Shown in pieces: positions 57,301 to 64,000 of a stretch of DNA of 64,000 nucleotides. Position 1 is the stretch's first letter. Every line of letters starts with the position of its first letter. Origin of the DNA: Patiria miniata (taxonomy: Eukaryota > Echinodermata > Asteroidea > Valvatida > Asterinidae); NCBI RefSeq assembly GCF_015706575.1, contig NW_024037048.1, positions 10,433,512 to 10,497,511 on the forward strand. The letters run 5' to 3'. The notes under the pieces are model-generated. The model did not search any database, was not told the DNA's origin, and worked only from the letters and a program-made list of their open reading frames with translations. The translations under genes and the position numbers were made by a program.

Positions 57301-60300
57301 CTGTCTTCTGTCTAAGTTGGTGTGATGTTTCCCCCCGGATGCTTTGCCGACTATATGATACAGATACAGATATCTATTTGATACAATTTCACTCCCACTA
57401 AAAAAAATATATTTATCTTCTAATGACCTCCAATTCAATTGATATTTCTTGGAACATTCGCGGTTAATATTGATGTATCTCTTGAGGGTTTTGAAGGTGA
57501 TCTTGAACTTTTCAGACAACCCGCAGGCGGTAGGCTAGGGGGTATACCCATGGGGGTAGACCCACGGGGACAGAGTCAATTGCGCAAACAACTTGAACAT
57601 TTTTCCCATGACATGTAAAAATGTGTAGCACATGATGAAAGTGGATGTACGAGAGTGTCTCGAGCTAAGGGGCGGATCCAGGTTGGATTAAGGGGGGGGC
57701 GTCGTCATTAAATTCGATCCTTAATTAACGGTACAGTTTTTTTTTTTTTTTTACATTTACAATCAAAACGATTTGACAGGATTCATTATAAATTCCTACT
57801 TACAATCTTATCCATACGCAGTATTACATTTCATATAAATAGATTGGAAAGGAAATGATTATTTTGGAGAAGGTGTGGACGTAATAATTACAATGAACGT
57901 GAAAACACGCAATGCACGTTAGAAATACCAATAGGTCCAAGACCAATATACATCCATTATCTGCTAATTGCGGTATCGAATCAGGATACAGTAAGAAAGT
58001 TTCCCATCCAGGGCTAACTATTGGAAACGAGGTTGAAAATGTAGAAGCACTGGGGACGAAGTTCCCCCATGGAGATTTATTTGTCCAATAACATGGACAA
58101 ACGTTCAACTGAAATTGGGCGCCCTCACCCCCCCAACTGTAACATCCAACCCCCCCCCCCCCCGGCTACGCCGCTCCTTTGACTAGCGCCCCTTGATAAA
58201 GACATTATCATTGGCATTATGGGAAAAAGCCAACATAGGGGCGGGGCTGGATAGCTCAGTTGGTAGAACACCGGAACGGCAATCCGGCGGGTCAACTTCA
58301 AAACGTGCTTCATAACACGCTCTAGTCAATTTCTTTGGTCAACTGTCCCCCCCCCCCAGCCGCTGAATAGTTTCATGAAACTAAAGTTGGCCAAAAACTA
58401 ACAAATAGAATGCGAAAGTTCCTGTATTCATTATCAAATTGCCTTAGAACGCAGGAGAAAACATCGTATAACAATTTCAAAACCTTCCGGGCATGTCTCC
58501 GTATCCCCCTAGCAGGGCGCCTTCTCTCAACCCCCCCCCCCCCTTGATATCACCCCCCCCCTTCTGAAAGGTAAATCCACCCTGTGTTTTCGACACATTG
58601 TGCAAGTTCATCCGTACGTACAGTCCAAAAAGGCAATGGATTTCGCAACTCCAAACCGAAAGGCGAAATGAGATCATTTTGGGACGAACACGAAAACACT
58701 TATCACTTATAGCGAGCGCCACTCGATGTTAATGCCCGGTTATCTGAGGCAGTTGACGGTCGACGTAGAGGCCGCAAAACACGCTCAAGCCTCAGATACC
58801 GCGGAGTGACGATGTGCCACTCTATACTGTGTGGAATGCCGAAACATGAGGAGGGGTTATCTTAAGTGTTATCCCATCCAGAATTACAAGAGGAAAACAA
58901 AGAAAAAAACATGTGGTATTTTGCAATTTAAGTGCATTTTTTTTTCTCGTCAAATACTCGGATCAGGTTGAGGTGAAAAGCTATCAGCTCAAATTTCAAA
59001 ACTTTGACAGAAATTTCCCAATTTCATGTCAAGTAAATTTTGTTGCTTCGATGCATGCTAGTGCTACCTATATTTTGCGCACTGTAGCTGAAAAAAAAAC
59101 CACGGAGAATATTAGCAAGAACAAATTACATCCCTCATTAGCAGCGCCATTGGGCTCACATTAGCATGGGCTTACAGTGTACAAACGACCGAAGAAAGAG
59201 GGTTGCCGGGGGGGGGGGGGTAATGTCCACTGGGGGGCTCAGGAAGCTCCGCCTCTTAATTCCTCCTCTCCTTATAATCTATGCGATCTAATGACATGGC
59301 CACCATGCAGGATACGGTTATCGTGCAATCCAACGCGAGGGTGCAACCTGTGTGTAAGAACAATCTCGGATGTTTGAAATATTTACGCTTTTACCACCCA
59401 AAGAGAAGGCATCAAATTTAATATCCTTTTTTTAATAGTATAATAATTCCATAAAAATGCAATCACATTTTTGTCTGTCGTCATGTGATAACATAAAAAA
59501 AAATGTGGCATTGCTTTAAATGTCATTTACTGCGATATATAAGGAATTACTGCACGATTTTGTGGTCTGTCTTCGATTGGGAACTAGACTTCAGAACCAC
59601 ATAGTTTCGCAACCTATTGCGATTGACTATGACTTTATTAAGCAGCTGTAAAGCTCTAGTGGGAAATAAAAAAGGTCAGCAATGAGCAAAATTGCTCCCT
59701 GAGGGACTGTAGGTGGATGATTTATCGGACGTGTATGGCCCTTGTTACATCGAGTCGGAAGGTTCATCGTGCCTCTAAATAATAACCTCGAACCCCTCGG
59801 CATGAAAAGTGTCTTACACGGAGTAACCTTGACCTCGGGGAGGTCGGACCCAGGGGAACGGTTAATCTTCATGTTCGCCTCGCCGACAGAGCTGAATCAC
59901 TCCCTAGAATATAATCCATCACGATTTGTACCGCGAATTAGGCAGAAAGGGGAAAAAACAACAACCCTGAGATTCCGTATCTAGGTAGCCATTTTTCATA
60001 TTTTTTTTCATTCCCAAAGTCGGAAAAAGAGTCTTCAAAATTGAGAAACTGCCGCGCTTGCTGCGCCATCTGAGTGCTGGGTTTGTCCCCGTGAATACTA
60101 CGCATGCGTCAAAAACCTGTTGACTACTCTTCAGTTAATCAAGCTTGTGTCACAGAGTAACTTCAGCACCTGACAATTTCAGCACAAAAGTATCGAAACA
60201 AAACTGGACACCACACATGCGTCACAAACTTCTGGACTGCATTATTTTGTTCCAAACAACTCTATTAATCTTGCTGATCGTTCGTCACAGAGGTAAAATC

Positions 60301-63300
60301 AGCACCTGACAATTTCAGCACAAAGTATCAAAACAAAACTAGACACCACGCATGCGTCACAAACTTCTGGACATTTTGTTAGCCTATACACAACTCTCGC
60401 AATCTTGCCGATCGTTCGTCACAGAGGTAAAATCAGCACCTGACAATTTCAACACAAAGCAACGAAACAAAACTGAACACCACGCATGCGTCAAAAACGT
60501 CTTGAGTGCATTTTGTTTTTTACAAGCAGCTCTCTTAATCTTGCTATACCCTTTGGCACAGAGTACAATTCAACACCTGACAATTTCAGCACGAATAAAA
60601 GAGACAAGACTAATGAGGCCTAATTTTTAACAGGAAACGGAAAGCGTCGATCAGGGAAATGATTTAACGCCCCCTCTTCCTGTCCCGCGTGTTCTACAAG
60701 ACAAGTTCAAGTTTGTACCAAATTAACTCTTTGATTTATTGCGTCAACGTGTCGAAGCGGGCAGCGCAAAACAAATACGACTGACTCCCTCCGCTGTCGG
60801 GATAAGCATCGGTGTAAATTATACACGTCGATGAGCTGGAGAAAAAGAGAAAAACATGAAAACACTAGGGAGGCTGCTCGAACTGCGCGGGCGCAAGCAT
60901 GGAAACTTTTGTGCTTTTGGCGCCAAGACTGTTTTGTAGGCACCGCTGTTGAGTTACGAATGGTTGATTTCTGTTCCGTTTATCGAGTGAGTGACGAATG
61001 GATAGCGACGTTAGGCAAGTTCCCTGTTTATTGCGCAAGGGGAAATGTCTGATCTTTCTGCATGCTGTCGGCCTGTGAAATGAGGCATTCGTTGTGGTTG
61101 GAAAATGCTTTAAATGGATTTTATTCAAACACTTTCAACTCTATGTTTCGCATTTGTGACTGATTATAGGACTAAAGGTATAGAGTAACAAGGGCGGATC
61201 CGGGGGGCCAACGGGGGCCATGCCCCCCCCCCGAAAAAAAAGAACCCAATTTGTTTTAAGTGACGTCGCAATAAAGGAAGGCACTGCGTACACCAACACC
61301 TTTTCCTCAAATAAAATTGGTTAAAGTGGTCAGAAATTGCCTCAGATCGCACCATAGAGCATCTAGAATCCAAAAAAATGTCGGGGCCCTTAAGCCAAGC
61401 CCCACGCCGTAATTGTTTGGACTCACTTCTTGGGGGACCACATTTTCTTTTTGGGCCCCCAAAAATTGTGTTCTGGATCCGCCCTTGTAGAGTAAGGGTA
61501 GAAGAAATAACTAAACATAACTGGAGCTCCTGAATTGTTCATGGTTTTGCGGGAAAATAATGTGATAAAGGCAATGGGCGTCACATTGATGGTTTCTTCA
61601 AGGGCAGCAGTGGCGTGAATGGGTCCAACTTGGTGCCTCTCATTCTGAAAGGGATACTTAATGGGTTTAAAAAAAATTAAAAGCTCACTAAATTAAAAGC
61701 TCAAATTCGGCAAATTCTTATTGGGAGAAGGGGAGGGGCACAGGAATCGAGGAGGGTGTGGCCCGTGGCGACACCCCCCGGCCTCCAGAGTTGTACCAGC
61801 TTGGAAGACAGGAACGAGAACATTTATGAAAGGTGTTGTGTTGAAAATTCACCGCATGTGCCAAGATAATGTTGGCGGCAAATTAAACACCTGTCCGCTT
61901 CCAATTGAGACAGGTGTTGGTAAATTGTGTGGGCATTTCCAATATAAAGTCCAGACGCCGGCAAATCTTCTTGGCGTTTTTTTAGGAAACATTTTGGTTC
62001 TGAAACCGCTGGATTAGTTTTGCCAAGGCGGGGGGAAGAAATTATCAATTACAACTCGGCTGGTGTTTGTTAAGGCTGACAACATTTCTATTTACGCACC
62101 GATGAAATTATCAGGTTTGTTTGGTAAAGTATTAACAATGGCTGTGCATAAAGTAAAGGGATTGACCGAACTGCTGGGGATATTGTGCCTGTACTCCCGG
62201 TAAACTTCAAGGGCAAATATGGATCAGGGAAACCGGAGGTTTATGGTCCCCCAAAGAGTCGTTACATGTCACTGCAATTTGTTCACTTAATCCTAAATCC
62301 ATCACAATGCTCAATTTTCCTGTCGTTTAATTGGATTTGTTTCGCAAACCGGCGGTCGTGGGGGGTGCCCCTTGGCTTGGTATTCCCCTGTAGCGATTTC
62401 AGAGGGGGATTAGAGGTAATATATCCGTCAAATCCTAGTTCCAAGGTGAATGATATTTTTCTGGAAGTTCTGGGTGATTTGGAGGGATTTTGAAAGAGAC
62501 GTTGTTTTTCACGTTTCGAGGTCGGCGCATAAGGTGACAATTGATGGGAATGTTCCATTAGTTTTCAATTCGAAAAGTTCAAGGATAGATTACTTTCAGT
62601 TCACCAGTTACAACGAAATCACTACTAAATGTTGGAGGGAATTTTCGTATCGCCGACTTTGAGCAAAAACAAAACTCATTTCAAAATAATGTTTGTTTCC
62701 ATTTCACGCTTTTGTTTAGAGAATTCTGATTGTGTTTTGTTTGTTGTGGTTCAGTCCTGTTTAGCTTCGTAAATTTTCAACAAAATTTCAAAAATACTTT
62801 TGCTTTCACATTATTTTGTTTAAAATAGTTTGATAATTTGTTCTGACATCTGCGTTTTCTGGTTGAGTTCCATTATGTGAATCATGTTCCCTGCCATTGT
62901 TTCTCAACATAACTTGCGAGGGTGGTCACTTTTTATCCTTTTTGTCACAAAAAGATTGGAATGATCAGACTTGAAGAAAGCGAGTTTTTCATTGAGCCCG
63001 TCAAGAACTACACCAGAAGCCAAGGTACCAGACACCACCCGCACGTGGTGTACAAGCGGTCAGCGGTACCAGACCAAGCGAGGCAAGCTCGTGACGTAGA
63101 CAAGAGCGAGAATGGAGATTTCTGTGGCGTACAGAACAAAGGTACTTGCATGTGGGGGAGGGGGAGGGGCCGGGAGAGGAGGTGGCAGGGGGTGTACCCC
63201 TCCCCACCCCCTTCCCTCCAATGTTGAGTGAAATTATGAAACGAAAGAGAGTGGTCCTTATAGCGCCAAATAAGGCCCAAAACGTGAAACAACCTGGGCC

Positions 63301-64000
63301 CAATTTCACGGCGCTGCTAAGCACAAACATTTGCTTAGCAGAAAAAAGTCTGACATATAACAGCAGGTTACCACCCAAAACTCCATGTGATTTTCATGCT
63401 AAGCAAAACCACAAGCAATCCTGCTTTTATAAGCCAGACTTTTTTGTGCTAAGCAAATGTTTAAGCTTAGCAGCCCCGTGAAATTGGCCCCTGAACAATT
63501 GTGTTCTGGATCCGCTTGTGAAATTAAGGCCGTGAACGTCGAACTTCAGGTCAAAATTTAAGGGAGGAAACTTTCTTTCTGTTTCTTTTGAACAAAAATT
63601 GTTTCCAGTTTCTGAAATCTCTTTGGGCAGAAGAAAACTTACAGTTGATGCTTCTAGAACAATGAAATATATAAAAGACAAATATCAATTCAAGATGTTG
63701 TAATAACGACCTTGATAATTTTCATAGATGCTTCTGAATGCACGGTCTTGTATGTGAATTTGTGAAAAGGGGGAGGGGGTCTGTGGCAATCTCAAATTTT
63801 CCATTTTTTTATAGTATCAGTTGAGAAACTTGACAAGGTGCGGCAGAAACGCGCCACTGGGGAACGCGAAACGACCTCAGGACATCGGAGGCGAAGACGA
63901 TCGATAAGTATGGAGCGAAACGTCGAGTTATTGGTCGTCATAGACAAACACATGGTGCAGTATTACCGGGATCAGGACATCGAGACCTACGTCCTGACCA
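51293..64000 (+). CDS. ADAMTS: ADAMTS16/18-type metalloprotease, first four exons (partial)
   Basis: ADAMTS enzymes are secreted zinc proteases that cut extracellular-matrix proteins. Exons 51293-51386, 55650-56041, 62955-63141 and 63815-64000+ join in phase. Order: signal peptide (MLTVCYVIVTLVCLG), reprolysin propeptide (FEIVIPSLVDGNGVFISHDL, then LHLQLQRSDRLIAPGFVAER), the propeptide Cys block CHFNGHVRG..SRVAVSTCDGV, GMIRLEESEFFIEPVKNYT, HHPHVVYKRS, a possible Cys switch DFCGVQNK, a furin site RRRRS, and the start of the catalytic domain, MERNVELLVVIDKHMVQYY then RDQDIETYVLT. The spacing STC.G-x-GMIR and the APGF block are closest to ADAMTS16/18 as I know them. The zinc site, disintegrin and thrombospondin repeats lie past the right edge. 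Confidence 0.9.
51757..52269 (-). mobile_element. TTAA MITE family 1, reversed copy
   Basis: The right end abuts TTAA (52270-52273); the left end has decayed. It holds a perfect 30-bp palindrome at 52088-52117 (centre ggtcggccgacc), the inner hairpin of the family. Confidence 0.8.
52300..52433. mobile_element. Short hAT-MITE relative with GGATCC ends
   Basis: Ends acggatccccac and ctggatccgcccctgag, a C-tract inside. It resembles the 41775 family but is short and diverged. Confidence 0.45.
52922..52993 (-). tRNA. tRNA-like sequence (pseudo-tRNA or SINE head)
   Basis: On the minus strand A-box-like TGGTCGAGTGGTAAGACG and B-box-like GGGTTGGAGTCCC are spaced as in a tRNA with a Ser/Leu-like long arm. 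The acceptor stem is not convincing, so it is probably a pseudogene or SINE promoter. Confidence 0.45.
54225..54520 (-). repeat. tRNA-derived SINE
   Basis: The minus strand begins with tRNA-like TGGCCTAGTGGTTAGGG (A box) and GGTTCGAATCC (B box at 54453-54463), followed by a body with cttgggcaagccacttaa, ggatgggatgct (plus-strand sense) and aaacgccggcctgatgggcc. It ends near a run of T on the minus strand. About 290 bp in ADAMTS intron 1. Confidence 0.8.
55650..56041 (+). CDS. ADAMTS: ADAMTS exon 2 (propeptide)
   Basis: Acceptor TTTTTCTATTGCAG, donor GTAAGT in phase 0. It codes the bulk of the propeptide, two conserved Cys (CHFNG and STCDG) and a sequon (NVS). Confidence 0.93.
56042..60090. 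other. ADAMTS intron 2, left part
   Basis: Loose acaagtc/cttgtgat motifs near 56405-56570 recall the 47-kb minisatellite. Two TIR-less G/C-rich MITE remnants with ggatccagg and ggcgccc lie near 57669 and 58100-58160. The remainder shows no coding or clear repeat. Confidence 0.45.
58243..58300 (+). tRNA. Degenerate tRNA-like sequence
   Basis: GGGGCTGGATAGCTCAGTTGG is an A-box region followed by a 5-bp anticodon stem ccgga/tccgg. The loop acggcaa lacks the invariant U33 and the B box is lost (ggtcaacttca). Probably a SINE head. Confidence 0.5.
60102..60600. repeat. Four tandem units of about 115-135 bp
   Basis: Each unit has catgcgtca at its start, then cagcacctgacaatttcagc and a caaaacaaaactg segment. 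Units differ by small indels. Confidence 0.85.
61189..61487. mobile_element. hAT-like MITE, perfect 8-bp target duplication, copy 2
   Basis: Termini CAAGGGCGGATCC, duplication TAGAGTAA at 61181-61188 and 61488-61495. Same family as 41775-42085, opposite orientation. Confidence 0.92.
61496..62954. other. ADAMTS intron 2, right part, nothing recognised
   Basis: Unique sequence; short open frames at 61721 and 62185 have no family resemblance. Confidence 0.5.
62955..63141 (+). CDS. ADAMTS: ADAMTS exon 3
   Basis: Acceptor CACAAAAAG (weak tract) is chosen because it yields IGMIRLEESEFF right after STCDGV. Donor GTACTT in phase 1. Sequon at NYT. Confidence 0.85.
63296..63491. mobile_element. Foldback MITE with GGGCCCAATTTCACGG ends
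   Basis: 196 bp with arms gggcccaatttcacgg..gctgctaagc and inverse, plus inner ctaagcaaa/tttgcttag pairs. This MITE type, with 'aagctgctaagc' next to the end, is common in marine invertebrates as I know them. It lies in ADAMTS intron 3. Confidence 0.8.
63815..64000 (+). CDS. ADAMTS: ADAMTS exon 4 (cut by window end)
   Basis: Acceptor TTTTTTATAG. It codes the basic stretch ending GHRRRRS (furin cleavage) and the first strand and helix of the metalloprotease domain. No stop before the window ends. Confidence 0.92.

Noticed and set aside
60102..60600. Satellite or rDNA spacer origin
   Set aside because: Only four units are present and there is no rRNA nearby; treated as a local tandem repeat.

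Overview
The window looks like a gene-sparse, intron-rich and very repeat-rich animal nuclear genome. It is AT-rich, uses GT-AG introns with short coding exons, and has long G/C homopolymers and many miniature transposons. The protein set and the repeat types (tRNA-derived SINEs, Penelope-like and L2/CR1-like retroelement remnants, hAT, Harbinger, pogo, mariner-like and TTAA-target MITEs) point to a marine invertebrate deuterostome. An echinoderm is my best guess. That is inference from pattern, not proof. No bacterial operons, CRISPR arrays or viral genes were seen.

Layout. 1-13.8 kb (minus): the 5' part of NBAS, eight coding exons recovered with matching splice phases. One short exon is still unplaced, and the gene continues off the left edge. 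15.3-16.2 kb (minus): complete two-exon MRPS16. 17.1-18.9 kb (plus): complete two-exon C18orf32 (UPF0729), head-to-head with MRPS16. 18.9-23.0 kb: intergenic repeats. 23.0-24.1 kb (minus): single-exon ZIP-family zinc transporter. 27.4-34.85 kb (plus): a secreted collagen-C1q protein with a TATA/CCAAT promoter and two non-coding leader exons, its long first intron being a nest of transposons (Penelope-like, LINE, hAT and TA-target elements). 38.8-39.8 kb (plus): broken, partly duplicated ZIP pseudogene. 41.5-45.9 kb (plus): secretory cyclophilin (PPIB-like), five exons, with the start codon alone at the end of exon 1. 47-47.9 kb: 11-bp minisatellite. 51.0-64.0 kb (plus): first four exons of an ADAMTS16/18-type metalloprotease, with TATA promoter, signal peptide, propeptide, furin site and the start of the catalytic domain, running off the right edge.

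The genes do not form a pathway. They cover ER-Golgi traffic (NBAS), mitochondrial translation (MRPS16), zinc import (ZIP) and secreted or extracellular proteins (C1q, cyclophilin, ADAMTS).

The most unusual content is the repeats. Several MITE families can be defined to the base by their target-site duplications: perfect 8-bp duplications around two hAT-like copies, TTAA around three unrelated families, ATAA around one foldback. There are clear nested insertions, and the minisatellite shares its flank with a single-unit copy 40 kb away. I did not find a convincing new multi-gene system.
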